Shown one piece after another: positions 1 through 12,900 of a DNA stretch of 64,000 bases. Below the pieces are notes generated by a model. It was given only the letters and a program-made list of their open reading frames with translations, had not been told where the DNA came from and ran no database searches. Location of the stretch: contig WHUX01000002.1 of the NCBI GenBank assembly GCA_015179025.1, positions 310,001 to 374,000 of the forward strand. Direction: 5' to 3'. The position numbers were made by a program, and so were the translations under genes. Every line of letters starts with the position of its first letter. Position 1 is the stretch's first letter. Origin of the DNA: Terfezia claveryi (Eukaryota > Ascomycota > Pezizomycetes > Pezizales > Pezizaceae).

Positions 1-2097
1 GGTCAAGAGTGACTGTTCAAAGCACTAATCATGTGGTCCACATAGCGATGTATTCCAAATACTGTAATCTAGTTGGCACAATCTGCTACGTCAAAATTGT
101 TTCGACTAGCAGCCCTAGACTAAACATACTTCATAAACATAAAGTAGAATGGAACCAAAATATACAAAAGCAAGTTCAATATATTCCCTCTGTCTAAGCT
201 CTGACTCTGGAGTCCTGGATTAATATGTAAGTGATGGAGCTACAACTGTAGTCCAAACCGCAGCTCCATAAAGATATTACAGAACTTGGCAGGGCGCTGA
301 GATTCCGAACATCTAACTACGTACCTATATAATTTGACGGAAGCTAACGGAATTGCAGATGATCGAGTAGTATTGTGGTCTGAACAGACATCCTGGAGAG
401 CATCAGACCACTGTATTGAGACATTCTTCTCGTATGTTTGTGCACAAAAAATTTAATTAGGGTTCCGAGTTCGCCAGAGTCACATGATCACACAGAAGTA
501 GGGTACTTTAGTTAAAGCTCCAGCGCTCCAGAACGTGCAAATTATGACGAGCACGAGACAGGTAATATTGCTAGACAAGGAACTTTCCACTCTGATCAGC
601 AGTTTTGCGAGAAAATAATTCTGGGGCAGCCACTTTCCTTCTATGCATACTGATTCAACAAGATTTTGACTTTTGCGATCTGAAGAACTCGAAAAAAATT
701 AATCAAAATCAATGTAACTTAATCTCGATTTGTAGTCTGGTTTGCATCGTGTTACCTCGTGCATATTCAAGCTTTGAGCTGGCGTGTGCCTGAACTACAT
801 AGCCGGTTGCTAACCCCAGGCGGCAGCAGCGAACCAGGGATAAAGCTGTGAGATATGTATCACAAATTTGCCCCTGTAGATGCAGGCGCATAACTGGGAG
901 CCCATGCTGAAGGGATCTCCAGGAACCAAGGCAAGAGCTGCTTTGCTGAGCCGAACTGCGGAAATTGCACCTCAAGTTCTTGGCAGCAGTCCTTTATTAA
1001 GTACTGCCGTCAACCCCTGCACACTCATCTCTGGAAGCGTGGGCCTTGCTTCAGTAGTGCAGTTCGTGCGGCGGGCAGGCACCAGAATGAATCTGGACCG
1101 TCGGCAGACAAGGCAATTGCATTGTTGCAGGTGGTGGATTCTTGACAGGCTCGCAGGCGTGAAAGAAACGAAGACAGGATGGCCATCTTCAGGCACGAGA
1201 ATACCATCCCCACCATCTTTACCAAAGCAGACTACATGTCCATCTACTTGTCTGGCTGCATCTTCATCATCTTCGTCTTGGGTACCTGTATTGGGCCCTG
1301 TCGTGACGAGCCCCTGGAAATATAACCTGACTCTGGTAAAATGGGAGTTCGCTGTTCCTAAAGTACGAAGGCTAGACTGCGGGGCGTCTAGTCTCGAGCC
1401 GTTTTCTTCGTTAGTCTAGCACGGAAACTAGCGCCACCCATCGCTTGTGTGGCTTTCCGAAGGGGTCGGCCTCTCGCTCAGGTCTCGTCGCTGTCCCCGA
1501 ACACACTGTACCTCTCCGCCTCCTCCTCCTCCCTCCTCTCTCTTCCCACTCTCATCCACCACTCCAACACACAGTCATTCCTTTGATTCCGTGACGATTC
1601 CTCACTACCCAACGTGACCTCGTCCATCTTGTTTTTACGTTCCATCACGCTCCTTTCACTACAGTTTGCCTGTCGTTTGTTTGCCTCTGTCTCGGCAGCA
1701 TCCTCCTCGTTTTCCAGCGGAAACTTCAATTGCCCCCCCAACAACGGACACTAGCAAACCTTCTAGTTCGTCTAAATCACAACGATCACAACATTCGCTC
1801 TCTTGCCCCTTACGGTCAAGCACTGGGATAATACCTCACTACAGTCTTTCCTTTGCTCGCCCTGCTTTGGCTCTGCCAGTTATAGTATAAATTATTCCGT
1901 TAATAGTATCCAGGCTGTCTCTCTCCTCGGAGTGGGGGAATACTTTAGTTTTTACGGACTTACGGTTAGAAATTGCCGCCAATCTGTCTTTGTTTAGCAA
2001 TATTCTTTATATCTTCAAACTGTGTGAGTTCATCCTTCTCCCATACCTAATGTCTCGTCATGCTGAACAAAAACTGCTACCATAGCATCGTTCCAAC
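1..2097. other. intergenic / upstream region of the 2098 gene
   Basis: No convincing gene was found. A 179-codon open frame at 880-1419 (+) has no recognisable domain, and overlapping frames on the other strand are equally open. A strongly pyrimidine-rich stretch at about 1490-1760, including a run of seven C, looks like a fungal promoter or leader tract for the gene starting at 2098. I see no tRNA or repeat here. Confidence 0.5.
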
Positions 2098-4282
2098 ATG
2101 CACCGAAAAAGGCACTCGCATCATCTCCACCACCACGCATGGGTGCATAAAGAGGAGGAAAGGAGTGTCGAGCATGCATTGCCAGTGAACTTGGGCCTTC
2201 GAGCCGTTGGAACTGCGACGGAGGCAGACACTGCCGTCATTGCACGACGGGCTGATCCCAGCACCACATGCGCCCCTAATGATAGCTCTCCACAATGTGA
2301 GAAACCGGCAGCGACTACCAGCGGCTCCCTCCCCATTATTCTCGGCTCCGCGTAAGTTGGCATCAGATCTTTTTCTTCAACGCTTTCTAACCATGTCATA
2401 CAGTATCCCCATTGTTATTGCTTGCATTGTCCTGTATTTTCTTCATCGTCGACACATGAACAGATTGAGAATGGAAGAAATTCATGATAAAACAAAGAGT
2501 ATGGATTTTGGTATGGGCTTCGGTGCAGGTGCTGGAGCGCGCAAGGCAAATGCAGAAAAGACTGGCAAGGGACACAAGAGCAACCAACTTTCAATGGATT
2601 TGGATCTTAACAATCCATATGTCCTTCCGGGTACACTCCGTGGATCTCGTGAAAGTCTGACGTCTTTGGGTAAGGGACTGGATGCTGGTGATCCTCGTTA
2701 TGGACTACGGCCTGGAACATCTCATTCACAAATGGGTGGACTTGGAACTGGAGCAAAGAGCTATGCTCCATCCCATCATTCAAATTTGGCACACGCAAAG
2801 GCAAGGGAATCCTCAATATATACGGCTTCCATTAGGAACGAGGACGACAGCCCTAATGGATCAACAACTTCGATGTCCGATGAGTTGCTGAAGAAAGCAC
2901 AGGGGATGGCAATGTCATCACCTCCTCCCCCAAGTTCTACTCCCCGCATCCAAACCCATGCTCCCGAGCTCAGAATCCCATCACCTCCACCTGCCGCTGT
3001 CGTCAGGCCTGCAAGCCCCAGCATGCGACCTGGATTGCCAGCTGCGTTGCAGCCAGGGAGTACAAGGGACTCTTCTCTCAATAGCCACCAGATTCCCCCA
3101 ATTTCCACAGACATGACCCCAAAACTCGACTTTGAATTCAATCTGACAGTATCAGCACCTCCTCCAGTGACCAAGGTTGAAGCGCCTCAAATCCCTGAAC
3201 CCGTCAAAGCTGAAGTTCGACCACATTCGGATGCTAGTAATTATGATGATGATGTGAACAATGGGATTCAATTCAGGTTCTCCACTGCCTCTGAAAATGA
3301 AGTTGCCGAACCTGCTCTTCGCAAAGTCACTCGTGATACTCTTGCACCAGGCGCATATGACAACCGACGTCTTTCAATGGGATTCAGGCCACTGCCCCCT
3401 GATGGAACGCCTGATGAAAGTGCAGAGGAGCGTGCAACTCGCATTAGATCTTTCTACAAGGAATACTTCGATGACAGCAATGGAGACGGTGATCGTCAGA
3501 GCTTCTATCCACCCGCTGGTGGTTACTACGAAGATATCACCGATGCCTACATGCCATCCACATATCAAGACGACTCTGCTCCAGTCTATGATCACGCATC
3601 AGGTACCTTTGTGGTACCAGGTGCTCGGCCATTCGCTGAACCGCCCACTCGACGAGCAATGACTCCTCCTCCTAGGATACAGCATGGGTATGAGGGCCCA
3701 CGAGCAGGATCATCAGCGAGCAATAGGATGCCTCCTCCAGGTCCTCGCTCCTTCACATCACAGGGCATGCATGGACCTCAACCCCGTGGACCTCCAAGGA
3801 GACCAATGCCACCTCCTGCTCCTCTCAAGAATATCCCGAGTCCTGCCCATCTTGGAGAGGATGCTTTCGCTAATCCTCTTGCATTCGCTCCAAGGGTCAA
3901 GGTTCAGGATATTGTGACTGGTAGGGACTCTCCAAGCCTTCGTCCAGGTGAACGCTCTTACTCTCCTCAAGTTCCAGTCCACACATTATTAGCATCTGCG
4001 TTTGATGATCTTCCATCTTTGATGGCTCCACACTCCCTCAGGAAATCAGGGACATTTACTGGGCTCGACTTTGCCCCACCAAAGAAGTTCAAGAATGATG
4101 ATGGTATGGGAAGTGATGCAGGAAGTGTGAGAAGCGGTAGGAGTCAGTTGAACCCCCAGAATGTCCATGCCATTCGCGCCGGTGCATACCGTGTCTCGAA
4201 GATTCCTCAGGAGGTTGTCCCGTTGAAGGATGATATGGCTGCTCATCTTAAGCCTACTATGGACCTGTCAACACGATACTAG
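2098..4282 (+). CDS. conserved fungal single-pass membrane protein with long Pro/Ser-rich cytoplasmic tail
   Basis: Model: exons 2098-2351 and 2404-4282, 710 aa. The 52-nt intron starts GTAAGT and has a CTAAC branch site shortly before its CAG. The N-terminal region is short and rich in His, Arg and Glu, with two Cys (about residues 57 and 66). Splicing completes one membrane segment at about residues 78-98 (LPIILGSAIPIVIACIVLYF). A basic HRRHMNRLR anchor and a low-complexity tail rich in Pro, Ser and Gly follow. The intron must be removed for the ectodomain and the membrane helix to be in one protein; a start downstream of the intron would lose half of the helix. The architecture (His-rich start, one helix, basic stop-transfer, then a KSMDFGM-like motif) is one I associate with an uncharacterised fungal family. 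I cannot assign a function. The basic cluster suggests N-out/C-in topology, which is inference. Confidence 0.8.
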
Positions 4283-5030
4283 TCGGTCAATAATCGGGGA
4301 GCGAAGGATAGGTGGAGAGCTCGGCCCTTGACCATTTTTAATGTTGTTTTGTATAAAATCAATCGATAGCGTTTCCTGGGATTGCCATGGCGATCAAGAG
4401 AAACTTGAATGGGTTTTGGATTTTTACAAAAAAATATTACCCTGTCAAAGGGAATGGGATAAGACGATTTAGCACAGAGGAGGAGATAATACTGTTTGTT
4501 TTGATTTATGGACTTGGCTACTTGGCAAGCCAGCTAATTTGATTGATCCTCTCTCTTACGATTTGTTGATTGGATTAGTACATCTTTCTGGAATATTGTT
4601 TCTTGAGATCTATCTGAGATGAGTCTTCGACTTTCCTATTTTGTGTTTGATGCCTCTTTGGCAGACGGAAACGTCTTTAAGGACAGTTACTAGCACAGAG
4701 CTTCTCGTAGGGGTGCGTTCAATGTCTTTTACTTACTTGCTGTTTTTAGTTTACTTGTTTGCATACCAGATTTTGTTGCTTTTTATATTACCCCTCAGCC
4801 TGTGCTATGTAGTAGTAGTAAGATCTTGATTTTTGTGCTTTTCATATTCATGACATGACCTTTGGTGATGTTTTCACTCTGAGATTACTATGGATGAAGA
4901 ATTTTTCCACAGTGTTCGATAGTATATGCGTCTTGAGCTAGATAGGAGTAATATAGAATTTCTTTATTTTTCAAAGCAGGGGGTTGCAGAAAACGATGCA
5001 TGTTCGCAAAAAAATCTGAAGTTGAAGAAG
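4283..5030. other. 3' flank and intergenic region
   Basis: AT-rich sequence follows the stop of the 2098 gene. It contains T-rich and TATAAA-like stretches compatible with a 3' untranslated region and polyadenylation. No coding signal was seen. Confidence 0.4.
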
Positions 5031-5032
5031 TA

Positions 5033-5603
5033 CAGTCAAACCTTGCTATACCGGACGACCAAAATCCGGCCTTTCTGTCCGGTATATCAAGGTTCCGGTA
5101 TAAAATAATACAAGGGTATGTGGCACAAGACAAAGGTTACTTACTAAAGAAGGAAAATTGTTCAACTTCCGTGTGTTTGAACATTAAGCTCAAGATTCAT
5201 CAGCAAACACATGTTGAGTGCAGGAAGTCAAAGCACCGAGCCTCACCTCACCATATTAGAGAAGCGCCAGATCTGTAAAAAGCGACAAGATCCCAAGCAT
5301 GCGAAGGAGAAATTGAGAGAATTTGGAAAACATTTCTTAGACTCCGAGGTATGAAGACTGGTAGATCTATGTTTGTGAAGATACTAATAATATAAAGCAG
5401 GGTCGAGCTGTAGCAATATCAAACGTTGTCACACATCTTATGTGATAGTAAGAAATGCCTTGAAGTTGATCTTACAGCAGGTGATTTATGGAAGAAAAAG
5501 CAGTGAACATCTCAATACCCTGGTTCTAGAGCAGTATTTACTTAAGGATTCCGTTATAGCAGGACTCCGGTACAACGAGGTTCGCTATAGCAAGGTTTGA
5601 CTG
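5033..5603. mobile_element. 571-bp non-autonomous pogo/Tc1-like element (MITE)
   Basis: The ends are a perfect 18-bp terminal inverted repeat: CAGTCAAACCTTGCTATA at 5033-5050 and its reverse complement at 5586-5603. Both ends are flanked by TA (5031-5032 and 5604-5605), the target duplication of the Tc1/mariner/pogo superfamily. The CAGTCAAACC terminus resembles ends of fungal pogo-like elements. Related subterminal motifs (CCGGTATA, CTCCGGTACAACGAGG) recur inside both ends. No open frame resembles a DDE transposase, so the copy is internally deleted and would depend on a transposase elsewhere. Confidence 0.85.
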
Positions 5604-5605
5604 TA

Positions 5606-6877
5606 AAAAACACTACTGTAGCTTTAATTTTGAACAATGTTATGCATGATTTGAGCCCGGGTTTAATTTGTCATATTCAAGGTTGTTGTCTCTATATTTA
5701 TTTCAGTCGGCAGTTAGGTAGGGGTCTTACCTCGTGATCATTCTGCCTATGTACTAAACCCATTGAGGTGAAGATCGTCCTCGACTCTTACCCTCAGATT
5801 GCGGTTGCTGACGGGTATCTTGATTCGCAACCCTTAGAATGCGAGGATCTATTAATATACTATACTGAGACACCGTGCAACCGGATTTCCGTCTTCAGAA
5901 TGTGTAGTCGGATATATCCAACCCTCCAGCTGCAGTCACCACAGCGTCTCTGAATTCTACTTTCAGGGTAAGTATTTCCTCTATGACTAGTCGGAATATA
6001 CAAGTGAGCCCCTGTAGTCTCGTGATCATGACCCCCAAAACATTGGATGAGGTGCTGACTAATCGCGTGTTAACATACATAAGCTCGGGGGGCCGCGCCG
6101 ACGGGAGCACCTTCTGATGAGACACCGTATGTTCTCCGTAGTCTTCTGGAGATGACTATATTGATTAGCCCTAATTCTGCGAAGCTCGCTCCTCACGCCT
6201 GTCCAATTGCTGGCCACCGCAATCAAAGCTGGTCGAAATGTTCAAAAAAGAAAACCAACAATTGAACTCTGTACCACGCTGGGGCCAAAGATGCTGTCGC
6301 ATGTCGCCGGCCGGTCTCACTCACAGGAAGTCTAAGTAGCTAATTCTCATCTCCCTCATCTTACCGGTACCCTTAACCCCAGCCAGACTACCTGTCTTTA
6401 CTTTTACCCTTTTCCCCTCTCACAGTGCCAGCCACACACCATCGATGCTTCCCCCTTCTTTCTCTCTTGTCCTCCTATTCTTTCTTTTCTCGCGCAGCGG
6501 CATATAGGAAACCTCCCACTTGGTTGCTCTGATCTAGTACATAAGCATAAATCCGCCGCTTGCGCTTTCCTTTTTCCTCTTTGCCCCCCCCCCCCCCTTT
6601 CGCTGCTTAGCCGCTCGTCTAAGTACTTCTCGACGCATTTGTTTGACAGTATACCCTCACTCCAGTTCATACCTCTCGGCTTCGGTGGCGGCTTTGAGGT
6701 TAAACGGTGCCTGGAACCTAGTTTTTGTTCCTGGATCCTTGAAACCGTTGAGGGCATTCTGCAATTTTCTTCGAATCTGTAGTATGACCTTTGCTTAACC
6801 CACGGCCCCTATCTGCTGTACCACTCGGACATTGATCTCCTGCGGGTAGCGAGGTTTTCGCGTAGTTTCTTTACATC
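5606..6877. other. intergenic region with CT-rich promoter tract
   Basis: No gene was recognised. From about 6340 to 6620 the + strand is strongly pyrimidine-rich and includes a C14 run at 6584-6597. This is typical of the core promoter or leader of an expressed fungal gene and fits the + strand gene that follows. Confidence 0.4.
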
Positions 6878-8171
6878 ATGAGCACAGGCAATTCGACAGG
6901 TGCGTGTCTTTATTAGAGTGCACATAGGCAATTTCTTAGAGTTGGGCTGACCCAAGGTAGTAACCGAAACCACGGCGATCAGCGAGACGTCGACAACACC
7001 CCCCGAGCCACCAACAACAACAACGAGCACGACTACTATATCCCTTACAGAGACAACGACAACCAGCTCGCCGGCTTCGACAACAGTATCTATATCGACG
7101 CGGCCTCCACCCCCGGGTCCACCGACGTCGACATCAGCACCGGCATCGACACCGACACCGACGACTAGTACCACTACCACTACCATTGATGTTATTGAGA
7201 CTACTGCTGTCAATAGCACTCCGGCAACGGTGACTGTCACAATCACTTCAATAAATCTATCAGCGTCATACAATCCTACTAGCGATACCTACTCTGCTAC
7301 CACTACCAGTACAGGCACAATCCAGACAGGGGGCGCGAATACTAGTCCCAGCGTTGGAAGTGGATTGAGTGGAGGTGCTCTCATCGCCGTTGCCGTTATT
7401 GTCCCAGTAGTGATTATTGCGGTGGTAGTACTTGGTCTGGTGTTGTACTTCAAGAGGCGCAAGAGTAACCGCAATGGCCCAACAAAGGGCATTGTGGCTG
7501 GTGGGATCATTGGGGGCGGTGGGCCATCACCTGGTAGCGACCGCGACGGGCCCTATGAGATGAATGAAACTGATAGTGCAGGATATAGAGGGTGGGGGTC
7601 GACCGTTAGAAATCCAAAGTCAACAGTGGCAGGCGGCTCTGGGTATCCAATGTCATCTGTAGGAAAGGCGGTTTCAGACAGTGGATATAGCAATCCTGCT
7701 AGCGTTAGTCCTCCTGGGTATACGGGGAACATAAGTGAGTTGTATGGTGGGGTTAATGCACCGGCATCTCCAGTGTTCCCCGATTCCGCAGGTTTACTCG
7801 CAGTGGACAGGACGGCACCATCTCCGGTATTCACAGAATCCAGCACAATTGGAGCAATGCCGACCTTCGACTCGCATAATTCGGGGGGGCTCAATCGAGG
7901 AATTTCCAATGCATCGTCCAATTATTCTGCCATGACACACTCGGATCAGTCAGACTTTGATCAGCGACAGTCCCAGCAATATTATGGGGCAGATGCGCAG
8001 GATTATGATGCTGCTTACTTCTCCAACGGACCGAATATGTACTATGACGATACATCCAACCCACCACCCGTGATTAGAGATGTTCAAGCGAGGCGCAATA
8101 CTCGAATTGAGACGCCGACGAGTGCACATTTTCCCCAGCAAGGAAGCAGCGGCATTGCACAAAATTTCTAA
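6878..8171 (+). CDS. mucin-like single-pass membrane protein (Mid2/WSC-sensor-type architecture)
   Basis: Preferred model: exons 6878-6899 and 6961-8171, 410 aa. The 61-nt intron begins GTGCGT and has a CTGAC branch site 10 nt before TAG. The downstream frame is secure. A Thr/Ser/Pro-rich segment (about residues 10-135) is followed by one strong membrane helix at about residues 146-172 (ALIAVAVIVPVVIIAVVVLG), a basic FKRRK stop-transfer and a Ser/Gly/Asn-rich cytoplasmic tail. The first exon is tentative: it gives only MSTGNST and no signal peptide, and an in-frame TGA at 6948 means some splicing is required. More upstream exons, for example a Cys-rich ectodomain, are possible but I could not find one. 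The layout matches fungal cell-wall stress sensors and O-mannosylated anchors; a specific role is not supported. Confidence 0.65.
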
Positions 8172-9963
8172 GACTTGTCAGATTTAGCATCCTATATATG
8201 GGCAGCATGTCCAGAAGCATGTTTCTTTTGTATCATTCTTATTTAACTCGCTGGTGTTTACCCTTACATACACAGCTTCTATTTGCAGTAATCTCTTTGT
8301 TATCCATTTCGTGGTGGGATTTCGTCACGGAAATGTAGTATGCTCCTGGTAATGTGTGGATTCTCTGTTTTTAAATCTTTCATGTACTCCCGCAGCTGGG
8401 ATAGGATGCTTGATATACCTTAATAGCGGGGATAATACCACGTGGGTTCTCCAGATCGAGGGCCCGGTAGTTGGGGGTGTCCATTTAGCAAGGCCAGGGG
8501 GTGCGCAATTGATTTCTTTTTCTGGCTGGCACCCTACTCGTGCCGAGCGAAATTGATATTGCAGTACCTAGCATGGGTTCATGGATTTCATGGATTCATG
8601 GATTCATGTCTCATTGTTAACCTGTGGCTGGCAGGAGGCACGAGACCAGTTAACGGGTTTGGACACGAAGCCGTTGACCGCGACCGCCGTGGGATTGTGT
8701 TACAAACGAAGTGAGGGTACTTACTGTGACTCTGTACTGTGGCCAGGTGGTGGATCCCAAAGGTGTCCACCAGAGCCGCCACTCTACTCCTCGATCCAAG
8801 CTCCAGATCCCACACCTCACACTTCAGGCATCTGAAGCAGCTCCGGTCCCGGAGTGAGTGAAATGCACGCGAGCCCCGAGTGAATGGCAGCTGTGGGACT
8901 CCGGCAGCTGTCTACATGTACGGGCGTCCTTAGACTCAGCAAATGATGCCCAAGCAGCACAGCTCGTGTGGAAAAGCCCGCTCTCATGGCGATACCGTAA
9001 TAACTGCAGCCCGCAAGGTACGTAGCAAGGGACTTGGGGCCTCCTTCTCCCAATCCCGGCCAGCGGACCCATGCAACCGAATATGCCAGTGATACGACTG
9101 TGCATGAAGCTGCTTCCACGGCACTTTTCTGGACGTTTTAGAGGATCGACGGGGCCCGCGTGGGGATATCTTGGGCGCTCATTGGCGGGGCCCGACGTTG
9201 TAGCATCGTGCTATAGCATCACGACAACACTCTGTGAATTGCTAGCTGCCCATATACATCGCAAGCTAAGGCCAAGTAGCCAAAATTACTGAACAGCAAG
9301 AAGCCGGGCCGGCCCTGCTGAATATTCAATTCAGAATGCCCAGCGCACTCGGTGCGTGTGAGGAGCTGCTGTGGTGAGCGCGCGCGTTAACATGTCCGAT
9401 CGCATTTTGCAGCAACCTACGTACGTACTCGAGTAGGCTCGCCCTCCCCCCGATCGCCATGCCCCGCCAATCCTCTGCGACGCCGCCGTCTGCCTGGGCT
9501 TGCCGGCTCTGTCAGCAAAACGTACTCTGCCCAACCAGGACGCAGGACGCAAGACCCCTCCTCACTGCTGCCCGCCCACCCATAGGTACAGGCCCTGCCC
9601 ACACCGCCCACACCGCCCACACCGCCCACACCGCCCACCCACCTTCCCCTCCACACCCCCCTTCCTTCCTCTCATATCGCCCCCCCCTCCCTGACCCCCC
9701 CGTCTCGTTGTCCACAACAGCATCCCACCATATTCAAGTTCCACCCCACCACCCCTCCAGCCCATCGGATCGCAGAGAGCAGTCAGGCAATCCGCAACAA
9801 GCAACGAGAGTGGCATTCCTGGGAATCAGGCTTTACCAGGAATCAGGGTCTCCTTCACGCAGTCCACATAGCAGCGAAGAAATATCTCTTCTCAAAAACA
9901 AAACCCCGAACGCACACACTTAACAGCAGCCCGCCCTGAGCCTTTTTCGTTTTCGTGACTGCC
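8172..9963. other. intergenic region upstream of PHO81
   Basis: No convincing gene was found. The first part is the 3' flank of the 6878 gene. At 8580-8609 a 10-bp unit CATGGATT(T/-)C is repeated about three times. From about 9430 the + strand becomes C-rich and contains a 9-bp minisatellite (listed separately). The C-rich part lies just before the PHO81 start and is probably its promoter or leader. The open frames there reflect composition bias. Confidence 0.4.
9598..9643. repeat. 9-bp tandem repeat (CCCACACCG)n
   Basis: About five near-perfect copies of CCCACACCG lie in the C-rich leader region upstream of PHO81. All six frames stay open through it, which explains the long spurious frames here. 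Confidence 0.8.
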
Positions 9964-12900
9964 ATGTAAGAGGCCTTGCTGGGAGTGACACCATGTCCTC
10001 CCTCTCACTCAGGCTCCGGACGGTGTCTGATTTCAACGGACCCTCACTGACTCCTGCCTTCAACAGGAAGTTCGGCAAGTATATCGCCAAGCAGTCTTTG
10101 GACATACCTGAATATGCTGCCAGCCTCGTCAATTACAAGGCCCTCAAGAAAGTAAGCTGCGAACCCAATTCCATAATCCACACATGTCTAAAGAGGCCGA
10201 GAAACGGGTAGCATACCATGACTCAAACAGGACTGACGGCAGTGGGATTTTCACGAAGTAGCTCATAAAATCACTTGCGGCCTCGAGAGTTACTTCTGCT
10301 GCCCAAGCAGCATCAAGTGGGATCAGCAATGCACCCGGGACCGAACCTCATGACCCTCAGGCAACGCTACAAGCTAACAAAGCTACATTCTTCTTCCGGC
10401 TGGTATGTTTTCTGTGTTTTGGAGTGCGGCGCACATGTTTGAGCTAACGGCGAGTGCAGGAGCGTGAGCTGGAGAAAGTGAATGCCTTCTATTTACAAAA
10501 GGAAGCAGAGGTAGGGATCTTGCATTCAATTGCGGTTCCGAACACCGAGCTTACTGCAGTGGTAGCTCAAATTACGATTAAAAACGCTCCTTGATAAGAA
10601 GAAGGCTATGCAATCGCGGAGCGGAGGGACCAATAACAAGGTTTCTGCAACATACATCACTCTCCAAGAAGGATTCCTGTTGTTTCAGGTAGATTTAAAC
10701 AAGCTTCAGGTAAGTTGCGATCCCAGTCCCGGGAAAAGCCGTATGTCGTCATTGATTGGAATAGCAATTTGTGGATCTCAATGCAACAGCATTCTCCAAA
10801 ATCTTGAAAAAGGTAAGCGATGCCCAATTCTGGTACTGACGGAAACTGACCTTTACTGCTTTAGTGGGACAAATCATCAAAGGTACAATCTCCAGAGAGC
10901 CGAAACATTATTCAAACACTCACCGAAGGAAGTAGTCAAGAACGAAGGAGCTCTATCTCTCACGTGCTGTCGAGGTTCAACCATGTTTCAATCGAGACAT
11001 TATCACAGAGCTGTCAGATTTAGCGACAACAGGTGCACTAGAACTAGAGGCATGGGGCGAAGGGGAGAACATCGCATTCGCTCAGAAGCCTGTCGAACGG
11101 ATGATAGGCGAGGCCGAAGAGCCAGATACGGATGGTGAGATTCTGAAGGCGGTAATTTCAGACAATACTGCTATCCTTCAGGAGTGGTTATCGCGGCTTC
11201 AAGCTTCTCCGGACGCTCGAGATAGGATAACGCGAGTCTTCCTCGCCGCGATTCCCGAGGCTTCGGACCAAGCCCTTCAGATGTTCGTTCAGTGTGGCTT
11301 GATCAACTGGCGGGCCGAAGATGAGATAAACGAGCGAAATTGCCTGCATGAGGCTGCAATTGCTGGGAAATACAATGTTCTTGAACTTGGACTTGTCGGT
11401 GGTGCTGACCCAAATGAAACTGACGTTTATGGACGAAATCCTCTCCATTACGCCTGTATGCACGGACGCCTCGATATGATTCAGAAACTTGTCACTGGAG
11501 CTTCCGCTGCTGTGATAAATGTGATGGACCACGACAACTTTACCCCGCTGATCCACGCCATAAATAACAATCAACCACTCACAGTCAGGCAACTTATCGC
11601 CTCCGGAGCTCGTGTGCAGGCCAACGGGGAACAAGACCATGTTCCACTAAACCTTGCTTGCCAGAATGGATTGGTTGAGATCACTGAGCTTCTGCTCAAG
11701 CAACGCCCTCGGATTCAGGTGGATGCGGGGGGCCTGTATCCTCAGCATCACGTAGCCCGGTCAGGGCACTCGGCGAAACTCCTTCTCATGCTCAAGGACT
11801 ATGGTGCAAACATTGACGAAGTTGACAAACTGAATCAATGGACATCCGTGTTTCATGCGGCAAGCGAAGGGCATGTTGAGTGCCTCAAGGCTTTATTAGA
11901 GTGGGGTGCGAAGGTCGACATTATGGATGAGAATGGACTGTCTGCAATGTACTATGCTGCATGGGAGGGTCATTTGGAGTGTATGCAAATGCTTTCTGCA
12001 GTACGCCCCGGCCTGGGAGTCATGGGCATCAAAGCAGCCAAGTCCTCTCCATCACCAACACCGGTTGAAAACCAAATGGCGATCGACTCGGATGGCATTC
12101 CCGACCTATCTCTTCCACCGCCAATCATACCATTGCGCCGATATGGGCACAATTTCTTGGACAAGAAGACTTTGGTCCAATTGGTATTGCAGGAGCACGG
12201 AGCGAAACCTATTCAGTTCTTCCAAGAAAACAAGTACCCTATTGCTAGACTTACCATATCTTCGAAATCCACGGATATTATTCCACGGAATGTCATGCTT
12301 CCCCTCAGTGATGATTCAAAATCCCTCGCCTTCCAGGTCGACGGTATTGAGTCATTCGTGATTGATTTTGACATATTCCCCACATTTGGGTCAAAGTTCA
12401 TTGCTCGAACGGTTGCGCTCCCAAGTACCTTCACGACGACAGATGCTGGTCACTGCACGCTTCCACTGTTCGACCCCCGTTTACGAGCAATCGGGAAGCT
12501 GTCATTTGATTATCAGATAATAAAGCCGTTCCAGGGAGTTCCGCTCGAGATAGCGCACTTTGCTACATATTGGAAGGCGACCACAAAAATCGAATCACAT
12601 GCTGGTGCACGCATTACGGGTTCATCTCTATCGGGGGAGTATGTGCGGCTGTTTGTCCAGCTGACCAGTGACTTGGTACCAGTCTTGTACCCACACTGGA
12701 CAGTGGAAGTAGCGGGGTTGGATGTTCCCATCTCGAGTATCACTGCTCCGCAGTTCATTTCTATTGGCGTACAGAACGGCATGTATCAACAACGACAGAA
12801 CTTGACCGCCGTGAAGTCCGCCGTGGAAGCTTATGGTTTACTAGGCTCATTGTTCCTTACACTAGAGGAAGCTTTGAAGCTGTTGCCATTGAATATTCAC

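Noticed and set aside
880..1419. 179-codon open frame on the + strand
   Set aside because: No recognisable domain, ends in low-complexity Ser/Pro sequence, and the opposite strand has overlapping frames of similar length. Most likely chance in upstream sequence.
9459..9923. 154-codon Pro/His/Thr-rich open frame before PHO81
   Set aside because: All frames on both strands are open across the 9-bp C-rich repeat, so the frame reflects repeat composition.
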